DNA of 64,000 nucleotides, taken from Nitrosomonadales bacterium. GTDB taxonomy: Bacteria; Pseudomonadota; Gammaproteobacteria; Burkholderiales; Gallionellaceae. The translations under genes and the position numbers were made by a program. Below are positions 30,863 to 38,717 of the stretch, piece after piece (the first letter of the stretch is position 1; each line of letters begins with the position of its first letter). The notes under the pieces are model-generated. The model saw only the letters and a program-made list of their open reading frames with translations. It was not told where the DNA came from and made no database searches. The stretch lies in contig JACRNY010000007.1 in NCBI GenBank assembly GCA_016214695.1, positions 1 to 64,000 on the forward strand. The letters are read 5' to 3'.

Positions 30863-32254
30863 TTACAGCACGCCGTCGTCCATCTGCTTGTACGCATGCA
30901 TCGCGCCATTGGTGTGCGGGCTGTGGATCTCGCTGATGGAGAACACGACCTTGCTGCCGTATGCCTTGACGGCGTCCTTGTTTCCCTTCAGGTGCACACC
31001 GGCCAGATCGAGGCGGCTGTATTTTGCATGGATGGCGGTGTCGCCCGAGATATCGCCGTTGGTGACGGTGAGGTCGGCATATTCCGCATACACGCCTTCT
31101 TCCTTGCCGAGGATGTCGGTGTCGGTCAGCGTCGCCCTGGAGTTGTACACGTGCAGGTGGCCGATGCGCGCGTTGCGGATGGTGACGTTGCTGCAGTCGC
31201 GCAGATCGATGCTGCGATAGTCGCCTTCGAATGTCATGCCGGAGTCGTTCTTGCAGATGCCCTCGCGTTTGCTGGTCATGGCAGGCTTGGCCGGCAGCGG
31301 CTGGAATTGTTCCGTCAGCGAATGCTCGCCGGTCAGCAGGTGTTTCCTGACCAGCGTATTCGTTTGTTCGATTTGATCCTGCATGGGTTCATGCCCGGCA
31401 TCGGCGATGATCTCCAGACGCGCGTAAGGCATGCGCGCAGCCAACACCTTGCCGGTGCGCAGCGGCACGGTCAGGTCGCTGTCGCCCCACAGGATGAGCG
31501 TGGGTTCGTTGACCGAGGTGACGGCGTAGCTGAAATCCTCTCCCGCCAGTTCGAGTGCAGCGATCTTCTCGGGGCCGCCCTGCAGCACCTGATCGCGCCC
31601 GAGTGCAGAGTTGGCGATGTCGATGGGCGAGATCGGCAGCTTGTCCACCTGCTCCAGCAGTTTGCCGGACAGGCGCTCGGCGAAGCCGCGCGTCTGCTTC
31701 ACACCGCTGGTGCGTTCCAGCATGGAGCCGGCCTGGAACTTGGAGATCACCTGCGGGTGCAGGATGCCGGCGGCATCGATCAGCACCAGACGCTGGAAAC
31801 GCAGGGGACGCTGTGCGGCGAAGCGCAGCGCGATGGCGCCGCCCATCGAATGGCCGACGATGTGATAGTCCTTGTTCGGGAAATAGCGGTCGGCGAGGAA
31901 ATGCGCCAGGCGCGCATAGCGTGTCGGCGAATATTCCTGGCTGCCCTTGTCGGACTTGCCGAAGCCGGGCAGGTCGAAAGCGAGCACATGGAAATCCTTC
32001 GCCAGCGCGGGGATGGTGTTCTTCCAGTCGTCGGTGGAGCCGCCGAGACCGTGGATGAGGATCACGCCGACCCTGGCATCGCGGTTCGCCTGCACGGTGC
32101 AGACCTTGCCTTCGAAGATGGGCTCATGGAAGCACTCTTCGTAGGTACCGGGGATGGGTTCCGGCGGCACCGCGGAGGCGGCCTGTTCCTGTGCCGCCAA
32201 CGCGGTGGCGTAGGCAAGCAGGAATGCGACGAGGATGCGCACGGCGACGTTCAT
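30863..32254 (-). CDS. Secreted alpha/beta-hydrolase fused to a beta-helix-like tail
   Basis: Protein of 463 residues. A signal peptide (about 1-21, ending AQE after ALAA) leads into an alpha/beta-hydrolase domain (about 55-310): oxyanion region ILIHGLGGSTDDW, nucleophile GHSMGG, acid LILWGDSD and histidine ADAGHEPMQ. After about residue 345 comes a region of short repeats (IDLRDCSNVTIRNARIGHLH, TNGDISGDTAIHAKYSRLDL) that looks like a right-handed beta-helix. The domain pairing is unusual. It is probably periplasmic; substrate unknown. Confidence 0.75.
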   Translation of the reverse strand: MNVAVRILVAFLLAYATALAAQEQAASAVPPEPIPGTYEECFHEPIFEGKVCTVQANRDARVGVILIHGLGGSTDDWKNTIPALAKDFHVLAFDLPGFGKSDKGSQEYSPTRYARLAHFLADRYFPNKDYHIVGHSMGGAIALRFAAQRPLRFQRLVLIDAAGILHPQVISKFQAGSMLERTSGVKQTRGFAERLSGKLLEQVDKLPISPIDIANSALGRDQVLQGGPEKIAALELAGEDFSYAVTSVNEPTLILWGDSDLTVPLRTGKVLAARMPYARLEIIADAGHEPMQDQIEQTNTLVRKHLLTGEHSLTEQFQPLPAKPAMTSKREGICKNDSGMTFEGDYRSIDLRDCSNVTIRNARIGHLHVYNSRATLTDTDILGKEEGVYAEYADLTVTNGDISGDTAIHAKYSRLDLAGVHLKGNKDAVKAYGSKVVFSISEIHSPHTNGAMHAYKQMDDGVL

Positions 32255-32318
32255 TTCATGGATACCTTGTGTATTGGAGAGGGTGCGCGCATGAGTTTAC
32301 ACGGGAGCGCGCGGCAGG

Positions 32319-33146
32319 TCAGCCTGCGATCAGTCCCTCTGTCTGCAGCAGTTCGTCGAGGTCGTCGAGCAGGCGGTCGACGCACCTGGGCAGATCCCCG
32401 TGCGCGGCAGGGGCGGCAGCCTGCAACAGTGCATCCACCTGCAGCCGGATATCCTGCGGACGTTTCGGGCAGCGCTCCAGTGCATGGGCGAGCAGGCGCT
32501 TTTCGCCCGGATGCGGCAGCCGGTTCAGCGCGAACAGGATGTCGAAGTAGCTTGCCAGCAAGGCGGTGACGCGGTGATTGACGCTGACATGGTCGTCGCG
32601 TGCCAGCGCCAGCATGATCTGGTGGCGGTAGGACGAGAGCATGCCGCGCAGGACGGGATGGTTCTTGGCGACGACGGCGCGGCGCAGTCCCTCGGGATAG
32701 GGCTGCGCCGCACGCGCCTGCTGCACGGCATACCAGCCGTCCGGGTCGTACAAGGCCTGTGAGTGCAGCACATTGTGCACGAAACAGGTGCTGTAGCCGA
32801 CCGCGGCCTGGTGCCGGATCAGCACACGGTCGAGCTGCTCGCGCAACCATGCCGGCGAGCGGTACATGATGTCGACCACTGTGCCGGTCTGCTTCGCCAC
32901 CCATTCGTCGCCGGTCTCCCAGAAGCGGTTGCCGATGCTGATCTGCTCGCCCAGTCTTTGCGCCAGTTCGAAGCGCCACACCTCCGCCGGTTCACTGTCG
33001 GCATAGACGTACAGGTCGAGGTCGGAGCGTTCGTCCGCGAATTGGCTGCCTTGCGATCCGGCCAGCACGACCGCGCGCACTTCCGGCAAGGCGGCGAATC
33101 CCGCGGCGATGTCTCTCAGCAGTTCCTGGGTGGCGGCATCGTTCAT
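32319..33146 (-). CDS. Nucleotidyltransferase-fold protein (DUF4037-like)
   Basis: Protein of 275 residues. The N-terminal polymerase-beta-type nucleotidyltransferase motif is VVLAGSQGSQFADERSDLDL (GS then DxD), and a third acidic residue lies in TGTVVDIMYRS, so the metal site is complete. A helical C-terminal half follows (KNHPVLRGMLSSYRHQI). It starts within four bases of the end of the neighbouring nucleotidyltransferase gene (ATGA). The substrate is unknown; candidates include small molecules such as antibiotics. Confidence 0.72.
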   Translation of the reverse strand: MNDAATQELLRDIAAGFAALPEVRAVVLAGSQGSQFADERSDLDLYVYADSEPAEVWRFELAQRLGEQISIGNRFWETGDEWVAKQTGTVVDIMYRSPAWLREQLDRVLIRHQAAVGYSTCFVHNVLHSQALYDPDGWYAVQQARAAQPYPEGLRRAVVAKNHPVLRGMLSSYRHQIMLALARDDHVSVNHRVTALLASYFDILFALNRLPHPGEKRLLAHALERCPKRPQDIRLQVDALLQAAAPAAHGDLPRCVDRLLDDLDELLQTEGLIAG

Positions 33147-33931
33147 CGTGATCTCCCCTCGCTTGCCGTGCGTCCGCACAGTCCCGCTATGGCCTCTCTC
33201 ATCGCCGGGTTCAGTTCGAAGTGCCGGTCGAGAAAGGCCAGGATGGCCTGTGCGGATTCGATGTTGCGTTCATACCCTTGCGCGTATTGCGCCAGCGCCT
33301 GTGCGCCGGCCGGGTAGCGCTGCTCATAGCGGCGCTCGAAGGCGAAGATGTCGCGCGCGGCAGAAGCCGCCGGCTCGATGGACGCGGCGAGTTCGAGGAC
33401 GCGGTCGAGCGCCTGGACCTGGATGGCGCGCATGGCGGCGAGCTTCTCGCCGCGCGCATGACGGCTCAGGCCGACATAGAGATTGCTGAGTGCTTCGCCG
33501 AGGAGCCATGCGCTGGAGCGCTCTTCAACCTGCCTGGGTGCCGGCTGCAGTTGTGCCTCCTCGACATCGGCCTGCTTCCAGACGATGCGGCCGGGGGAGA
33601 ACGGGATATGGCGCAGCTCGGGCATCTCGAACACCGCGAACTCGCAGAACACGCCGTCTTCGAACAGGACCTTGTGGCCGTCGCGGGTGTTGCGATATGA
33701 GAAGACGACAGGACGGATGCGGGAGAGCCAGGCAAGGTCATCGATGAATTCGCCCTTGCAACCGCTCGCGACGATGGCGAAGAAGTCCAGGTCGGAATAG
33801 GCGTCCAGCCGCTCCGGCTCGCTGCCGGCCGAGCCCAGCCCGATCAGGGCCAGCGCCTTGCCGGATCGCGCCAGCGCTGCACCGATCTCGTCCAGTCTTG
33901 CCAGCAACAACTTCCGTTTGTCTGTGGACAT
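33143..33931 (-). CDS. Lincosamide-nucleotidyltransferase-like protein
   Basis: Protein of 262 residues. LIGLGSAGSEPERLDAYSDL with DFF gives the GS and DxD metal-binding pattern, and the following AWLSRIRPVVFSYRNTRDGH plus KVLFEDGVFCEF aligns by eye with lincosamide nucleotidyltransferases of the LnuB/LnuF type. I place it in that superfamily without claiming resistance activity. It is coupled to the second nucleotidyltransferase gene and follows an aldo/keto reductase gene on the same strand. Confidence 0.65.
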   Translation of the reverse strand: MSTDKRKLLLARLDEIGAALARSGKALALIGLGSAGSEPERLDAYSDLDFFAIVASGCKGEFIDDLAWLSRIRPVVFSYRNTRDGHKVLFEDGVFCEFAVFEMPELRHIPFSPGRIVWKQADVEEAQLQPAPRQVEERSSAWLLGEALSNLYVGLSRHARGEKLAAMRAIQVQALDRVLELAASIEPAASAARDIFAFERRYEQRYPAGAQALAQYAQGYERNIESAQAILAFLDRHFELNPAMREAIAGLCGRTASEGRSR

Positions 33932-33958
33932 GGTTCCCGCACCCTCCGTGTGCCCCGG

Positions 33959-34837
33959 CTAGACCTGGCCGATCCAGTTGTCGTCGTGATTGCGGAAAGC
34001 CTGCCTGAGCGATTCGAAAAGTTGCGGCGGCAAGGGGCCGCGTTCGACATGGCGCTTGTCCTGCTGCAGGTGTTCCAGCGATGCGGTGCCGACGATGGCG
34101 CAGCTGACCGCGGGGGCATGCGCGGCGAAGCGCAGCGCCAGTTCCGGCCAGTCCATGTCGTGCGCCGCGATGCCCATCGCCTGCCAGCGCAGCCAGTACT
34201 CCTCGCAATAATCGCCGATCGGCTGCCCGGCAAAGCGCCAGGGCGAGTTGGCCAGCGGCCGCTTGGCGATCACACCGATGCCGCGCGCCTGCGCCTGGGG
34301 CAAGACATGTTCGAGGCTGCGCTGGTCGAACAGGTTGACCGAGCATTCGACGCCGCCGAATTGACCACTCGCGATCGCCCACTGCAATTCGGCGTTCTCG
34401 CCGGAATAGGCCGCCACGCGCAACTTGCCCTGGGTGCGTGCATCGTGCAGCGCGCGGATGACGTTGCCGCGCTGCAGGATCTCCAGCGGGCAGGAATGCA
34501 GGTGCACGATATCGAGATGGTCGGTGCGCAGGCGCTTGAGTGCGGCATCGATGCCGGCCGCCACACTGCCGTAGCTCCAGTCATCATGCCCCGTGATGCC
34601 GTAACCGACCTTGGTGGAGAGTATGCAGTCCGCGCGCCGGTGCGCCAGATGCCGGCCGATGCGTTCTTCCGACAGGCCGTAGCTCGGCGCGGTATCGATG
34701 AGCGTGACGCCCATGTCCAGCGCCTGACCGAGCAGCGTGCCGACCTGCGCTTCGTTCAGCGCGGGGGAGCCGATATGTCCCGCACCCAGACCCAGTGCCG
34801 GGACCGGAAAACCTTGTGTGCCGAATGCGCGTTGCAT
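33959..34837 (-). CDS. Aldo/keto reductase
   Basis: Protein of 292 residues, a TIM-barrel NADPH oxidoreductase. It has the family pattern ALGLGAGHIG at the start, the catalytic Asp and Tyr in LIDTAPSYGLSEERIG, the lysine in ILSTKVGYG and the histidine in IVHLHSCP. The cofactor-binding end includes CAIVGTASLEHL. It starts at MQRAFGTQG (34837). Probably the first gene of a unit with the two nucleotidyltransferase-fold genes. Confidence 0.85.
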   Translation of the reverse strand: MQRAFGTQGFPVPALGLGAGHIGSPALNEAQVGTLLGQALDMGVTLIDTAPSYGLSEERIGRHLAHRRADCILSTKVGYGITGHDDWSYGSVAAGIDAALKRLRTDHLDIVHLHSCPLEILQRGNVIRALHDARTQGKLRVAAYSGENAELQWAIASGQFGGVECSVNLFDQRSLEHVLPQAQARGIGVIAKRPLANSPWRFAGQPIGDYCEEYWLRWQAMGIAAHDMDWPELALRFAAHAPAVSCAIVGTASLEHLQQDKRHVERGPLPPQLFESLRQAFRNHDDNWIGQV

Positions 34838-34952
34838 GCAACCTCCGTCAGCAGTGATGCGAAAAGAGTGCGGACATGATGATAAACTGAAAACAGGATT
34901 GCAGACTCCGTGTCTGTGCCGCAATCGATTTCATCCGGGACAACAGGCGATC

Positions 34953-35579
34953 ATGGAAAAAGACATCGAAACCGACGAGGAAGCTCCGGCAGCACCGTCC
35001 AGGATGGGCGGGATACTCAAGCTCGCCCTTCATTACACGATACTGGGTTTTGCTCCGGTGGTGGCTGTGGCGGCGCTGATCATCGCCGTGGTCGCGGTCA
35101 ACCGCGCTCCCGCCGTGCCGGCGCAGACGGTCGAGGCGACTGCCCGCATCGAGAGCTTGAGCGCAAGCCTGCTGGAAACGAGGAACGAACTGGAAAGCAT
35201 CAAGTTGACACTGGCGCGCGAAAGGTCGGCGCGCGCGGAGGAACACAGGAAGGCAGAAGAGCGCGAGGCGATGATCGTCCGGCATGTGACCCAGCTGCAG
35301 GCCAGACTGAAAGTCAGCCCCGTACTGGAAGAGCAATTGAAGGAAGCAGCCGACATCCCCGCACCGGCTCACGGTGCACCGGCCGCCGCTGCCGAACACA
35401 ATGCGCCGGCGCCTTCCGCACCCGCTGCCACCGACAAGAGCCATTCCGCGGCACCCGCCGCTCCCGCAAAGAAGCCGGCACCGGCTGCTCCCGCTCCGCA
35501 CGCGGAAAGCGAGAAGTCGCCCGCGCCAGTCAAGGCGCTGAAGGAAGCGATCGAGAAGTTCAACGACAAGAAAAAATAG
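34953..35579 (+). CDS. Single-pass membrane protein with coiled coil and Ala/Pro-rich tail
   Basis: Protein of 208 residues. An acidic N-terminus is followed by one strong membrane helix (about 30-50, TILGFAPVVAVAALIIAVVA), a coiled coil (about 58-120, rich in Glu/Arg heptads) and a low-complexity Ala/Pro-rich region ending in a basic helix (ALKEAIEKFNDKKK). No family recognised. It runs opposite to its neighbours and its stop lies five bases from that of draG. Confidence 0.65.
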   Translation: MEKDIETDEEAPAAPSRMGGILKLALHYTILGFAPVVAVAALIIAVVAVNRAPAVPAQTVEATARIESLSASLLETRNELESIKLTLARERSARAEEHRKAEEREAMIVRHVTQLQARLKVSPVLEEQLKEAADIPAPAHGAPAAAAEHNAPAPSAPAATDKSHSAAPAAPAKKPAPAAPAPHAESEKSPAPVKALKEAIEKFNDKKK

Positions 35580-35584
35580 CAGGC

Positions 35585-36472
35585 TTAGTTTTTGCTGCTG
35601 ATGCCGAGCAATGAGTGCGCCTGCATGGCACAGGCACTGCCGGTCTCCGTATCCAGTTTTTTCAGCCAGTCTTCCGGTATCTCTTCCATCCCGTACAAGG
35701 CCCCCGCCAGCATGCCGGCGATGGCGCCGGTGGTGTCGGCATCGCCGCCGCGGTTCACCACATCGACCAGGCAACCCTGGAAATCATCGGTATCGAAGAA
35801 ACTCTGGAACACCGCCTGCAAGGTGTCTGCGACATAGCCGCTGGGGTTGCGCGCGGGTTTCACCGCACGGAACTTGAAAGCCGGGAAGCGCGCGGCGAGC
35901 GGATGGGCATGGTCGTGCAGCAGATCGTTCTTGCCCGCGCCGCGCAGCGCGTCATGCACCATGGATACCAGGCATTCGCAGGCGGCATCGGAGAGCGCGC
36001 AGTGGTGGGTGACGTGCGCCTGCGCGCGGCTGGCGGCGCGTACCGTGTCCTCATCCTGGCCGAAGGTGGCGAGCGCCACCGGCAGCACGCGCATCGCCGC
36101 ACCGTTGCCGGCATCGTGGTCGGAGTAGGGCGCCTCGGGAGAGCCGGTCTTGCGGAACTGCAGCAGGTTGCGGCGCACGGTGTTGCCGATGTCCACCGGC
36201 TTGGCGCGCATCCACGCGTCGAACGCCTGCGCCGCGGCGAGCGCATCCACTTTGCCCTGTGCGAGGATGGCGTTGCCGAGCGCGAGCGACATGGTGGTGT
36301 CGTCGGTGACCTGCCCCGGTTTCAGGTGCAGCCAGCCGCCGCCGATGAGCTTGTCGTGGGTGCCATACTTCGCCGCGATCTCGCGCGGCGTCATGAATTC
36401 CACTGTCGAACCCAGCGCGTCGCCGATGGCGAGGCCGAGATAGGCGGCGCTGGCACGGTCGCTGACGAACAT
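35585..36472 (-). CDS. draG: DraG-like ADP-ribosylglycohydrolase
   Basis: Protein of 295 residues. The two-metal centre is built from AYLGLAIGDALGSTVEFM, TDDTTMSLALGNAI and NRGGDADTTGAIAGM, as in DraG, which removes ADP-ribose from the nitrogenase Fe protein to reactivate it. It is the last gene of the nifB operon, seven bases after nifQ. No draT (the transferase partner) is in this window. The start MFVSDRASA (36472) is chosen over an upstream one. Confidence 0.85.
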   Translation of the reverse strand: MFVSDRASAAYLGLAIGDALGSTVEFMTPREIAAKYGTHDKLIGGGWLHLKPGQVTDDTTMSLALGNAILAQGKVDALAAAQAFDAWMRAKPVDIGNTVRRNLLQFRKTGSPEAPYSDHDAGNGAAMRVLPVALATFGQDEDTVRAASRAQAHVTHHCALSDAACECLVSMVHDALRGAGKNDLLHDHAHPLAARFPAFKFRAVKPARNPSGYVADTLQAVFQSFFDTDDFQGCLVDVVNRGGDADTTGAIAGMLAGALYGMEEIPEDWLKKLDTETGSACAMQAHSLLGISSKN

Positions 36473-36479
36473 GGGCAGA

Positions 36480-37037
36480 TTATTCTTCGGGTCCGAAACA
36501 CTTCTGGTAATCGGCGCACACCTCGCAACTCGGCGCACGGCAGATGCGTATCTCCTCTTTCTCGCACAGCTGCTTGTAGAGGAACTTCTTCCACTTCATG
36601 TCCTTGCTGTTCTTCGCCGCGAGGGCGGGGAAGTTCTGTGTCATCAACTGACTCAGATATTTGCGCGACCACAGGCCGAGGTCCTGCCACAGATGGTCGT
36701 TGGCCATGCAGGCGGCGGTGACGATCTCCGCCATCCAGCTTTCCGATTCGTCGCGGCCGGCGCGATGCTCCAGCAGCAGTGCGAGCACGTCGTCACGTTC
36801 CGGCGCGCGTCCGTCGTCGCTGTCGCGCTGTCCGCGCACCACGATCTGCATGCGGGGAAAGTGGCGCGTCAGCAGGGCGGCGAAATCCGCCTCTTCCAGG
36901 CCAAGGCAGGGCGGCAGCGCGCAGGCACCGCCCACCTGGCTGCAGATCATCTGTGCGAACAGTTCGTCGTTGGGCAACCCGGTCGCGCGTTCCATCAGCT
37001 GCGTGTACAAGCCAGAGATTTGAAGATTGCCTTTCAC
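36480..37037 (-). CDS. nifQ: NifQ, molybdenum donor for FeMo-cofactor
   Basis: Protein of 185 residues. The NifQ signature C-x4-C-x2-C-x5-C appears at the C-terminus in CRAPSCEVCADYQKC and binds the Fe-S/Mo cluster. I start it at GTG (37037), which has AAAGGACGAAC just upstream. An ATG at 37115 would add 26 residues encoded by a family C repeat, so it is less likely to be original. It lies between a ferredoxin gene and draG. Confidence 0.88.
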   Translation of the reverse strand: MKGNLQISGLYTQLMERATGLPNDELFAQMICSQVGGACALPPCLGLEEADFAALLTRHFPRMQIVVRGQRDSDDGRAPERDDVLALLLEHRAGRDESESWMAEIVTAACMANDHLWQDLGLWSRKYLSQLMTQNFPALAAKNSKDMKWKKFLYKQLCEKEEIRICRAPSCEVCADYQKCFGPEE

Positions 37038-37044
37038 GTTCGTC

Positions 37045-37082
37045 CTTTCTCCCGCTTGCGGGAGAGAGTTAGAGAGAGGGGT
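37045..37082. repeat. Palindromic repeat, family C copy 3 (single arm before nifQ)
   Basis: TTCTCCCGCTTGCGGGAGAG followed by AGTTAGAGAGAGGGG is one arm of family C with its own CTCCCGC-GCGGGAG hairpin. It lies directly upstream of the nifQ ribosome binding site. Confidence 0.85.
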
Positions 37083-37124
37083 CTCTTGTTGTCCCAGGTC
37101 GACGCCGGTTCGCATGATGTCCGC

Positions 37125-37484
37125 CTATTTGCTCGGATATTCGATCAGCAGGTCTTCGTCGCGCAGCACCATCTGGCATGCCAGACGCCACTCGGTGGTG
37201 ACCACATCGTTGACCTTCATGGCATCGATCTGCGCTGCAGTGATCTTGCCGGAGCCCTTGAGTACAGTGATCTCGCGGTCGGTGAGCGGACCGGCCATCG
37301 GCCCCTTGTTGGTCAGGTTGGTCACCTTCACCAGGCAGGTCGAGCACTCGCCGTTGGCACAGCCGAAGTCGATGGGGATATGGTTCTCTTTGGCCAGTTC
37401 CAGCACGGTCATCTTGTGGCTGCCCGCGACGGCGTAAACAGTTTTATCCTTGTGCAGCGGGCTGGAAAATGTGATGTTGGGCAT
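37125..37484 (-). CDS. [2Fe-2S] ferredoxin
   Basis: Protein of 119 residues. The plant-type [2Fe-2S] ligands are in GCANGECSTCLVKV, with the fourth in EWRLACQM. It differs from the neighbouring ferredoxin by a longer middle part (NLTNKGPMAGPLTDREITVL). In this operon it should carry electrons to nitrogenase or to FeMo-cofactor assembly enzymes such as NifB. The gene lies 28 bases after the first [2Fe-2S] ferredoxin gene. Confidence 0.9.
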   Translation of the reverse strand: MPNITFSSPLHKDKTVYAVAGSHKMTVLELAKENHIPIDFGCANGECSTCLVKVTNLTNKGPMAGPLTDREITVLKGSGKITAAQIDAMKVNDVVTTEWRLACQMVLRDEDLLIEYPSK

Positions 37485-37512
37485 TGCTGTAGCTCCTGAA
37501 GTAAAGTGAAAA

Positions 37513-37797
37513 TCAAGCCTTGATGATGATGTTCCCGCCGAGTACCTGTGCCTGGCAGGCCAGCCGCTGGTCGCTCGCGGCCATGTTTTCCTGCAGCACC
37601 TTGTCTTCCAGCACCGAGCGTTCGCTCATGTGTTGCATGCCGGAAACCACCTTTACCGCGCAGGTACAACACTCGCCCTCGCGGCAACCGTAGGTGATGC
37701 CGGCGCCGATCTTTTCGGAGATCTCGATCAGGCGCGTGCCCGCGGGAACGCTGACGGTGACGCCGAGTTTTTCGAAAGTGACGTTGGCCTTAGGCAT
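37513..37797 (-). CDS. [2Fe-2S] ferredoxin
   Basis: Protein of 94 residues. The cluster ligands lie in YGCREGECCTCAVKV, with a supernumerary cysteine directly after the second ligand, and in DQRLACQAQV. It is compact and acidic like other nif-linked [2Fe-2S] ferredoxins. Two different [2Fe-2S] ferredoxins and one [4Fe-4S] ferredoxin in one operon suggest different electron partners. Confidence 0.9.
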   Translation of the reverse strand: MPKANVTFEKLGVTVSVPAGTRLIEISEKIGAGITYGCREGECCTCAVKVVSGMQHMSERSVLEDKVLQENMAASDQRLACQAQVLGGNIIIKA

Positions 37798-37812
37798 GGC
37801 TGGAATCCAGAG

Positions 37813-38298
37813 TTAAAAAAGGTTGTTCTCGATTGTCTCCTCTCCCTTTGGGAGAGGATTGAGGTGAGGGGATTTCGGGGTCGGGCAGGGCTTGGCGTGA
37901 TGCCCATTCGGGCAAGCCTCGATATCGCCTGCCGGTTTTGCGTTGTTGAGTCCTATCCATCCGTTCACGGCCTCGGCGTCGAAGCCAACGCGCAACTCGC
38001 CATCCACATCCATCAGCGGACGACGGATCAGCAGCGGGTCGATCAGCATCATGCTCAGCGCCTCTTCCTCGCCACAGTCAGCGGGAATCACTTCGCCCGA
38101 CTTCACGCGCGGTGCGGCCGGATTGAACCATTGGCCGACAGGCAGTTCGCCGAAGAAGGGGCGCAGGCGATCGGCGGTCCACTTCTCGGTGAGCAGGTTC
38201 TTCGCCAGAACGGTATGCCCCGACGCGGCCAGCCACACCTTCTGTTTGGTGTTGTTGCCGCAGCCGGGCTTCTCGTAAAAGACGACGGTGGCCATCAT
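37813..38298 (-). CDS. nifO: NifO, ArsC-like nitrogenase-associated protein
   Basis: Protein of 161 residues of the arsenate-reductase-like thioredoxin fold family. VVFYEKPGCGNNTKQKVWL holds the N-terminal cysteine, followed by FFGELPVGQWFNPAAP and PLLIRRPLMDV, which are typical ArsC-fold elements. In Azotobacter nifO lies near nifB and nifQ and affects molybdenum use. The last about 20 residues (from PHLNPLPKGEET) are encoded by a family C repeat. The start ATGATG overlaps the fdxN stop. Confidence 0.82.
   Translation of the reverse strand: MMATVVFYEKPGCGNNTKQKVWLAASGHTVLAKNLLTEKWTADRLRPFFGELPVGQWFNPAAPRVKSGEVIPADCGEEEALSMMLIDPLLIRRPLMDVDGELRVGFDAEAVNGWIGLNNAKPAGDIEACPNGHHAKPCPTPKSPHLNPLPKGEETIENNLF
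37840..37873. repeat. Palindromic repeat, family C copy 4 (inside the nifO 3' end)
   Basis: TCTCCCTTTGGGAGAGGATT with GAGGTGAGGGGATT is a family C arm with a degenerate hairpin loop. It is read in frame as the C-terminus of NifO. Confidence 0.8.
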
Positions 38299-38549
38299 GC
38301 TGCCAGCTTCTGCAGCGGGATATTGGTGAGCGAACCGGGCGGGTTCATCGGCTCGCCGTCCGCGTTCAATATCGCCCCCTCGATCGGGCAGATACTGGCG
38401 CATTGCGAATCCTCGAAGTCGCCGGAACACTCGTTGCACTTGTCCGGGTCGATCAGAAAATGCGGCTTCGCCTCGTAGATCGCCTTGCTCGGGCACAGCG
38501 GTTGGCAGGCCCAGCAGTTGGTGCAGAGTTCGATGATTTCGAGTGCCAT
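38295..38549 (-). CDS. fdxN: FdxN-type 2[4Fe-4S] ferredoxin
   Basis: Protein of 84 residues. The first cluster motif is CTNCWACQPLCP and the second CNECSGDFEDSQCASICP, where the spacing insertion is typical of nif-linked ferredoxins of the FdxN class. FdxN donates electrons to NifB during NifB-cofactor synthesis in Azotobacter. It is the gene next to nifB, separated by a family B repeat. Confidence 0.93.
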   Translation of the reverse strand: MALEIIELCTNCWACQPLCPSKAIYEAKPHFLIDPDKCNECSGDFEDSQCASICPIEGAILNADGEPMNPPGSLTNIPLQKLAA

Positions 38550-38574
38550 GGTCGTATTCCTTTGTTAGAGGTCA

Positions 38575-38713
38575 AAACCTTTGTTAGCCACAGAGAACAC
38601 AGAGATCACAGAGAAGTGGTTTAAGCAGGGATGAGCGTTTTTTTGCCCAACTCGCAAAAACAAACCGCCAAACTCTCTGTGTACTCTGTGGTCTCTGTGG
38701 CAAATGGGTTTTA
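38575..38713. repeat. Palindromic repeat, family B copy 2 (nifB-fdxN)
   Basis: The arm GCCACAGAGAACACAGAGAT is mirrored by TCTGTGTACTCTGTGG and GTCTCTGTGGC, with outer AAAACCT-like and ATGGGTTTT-like ends. It separates the nifB stop from the fdxN start. Confidence 0.9.
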
Positions 38714-38717
38714 AGCC

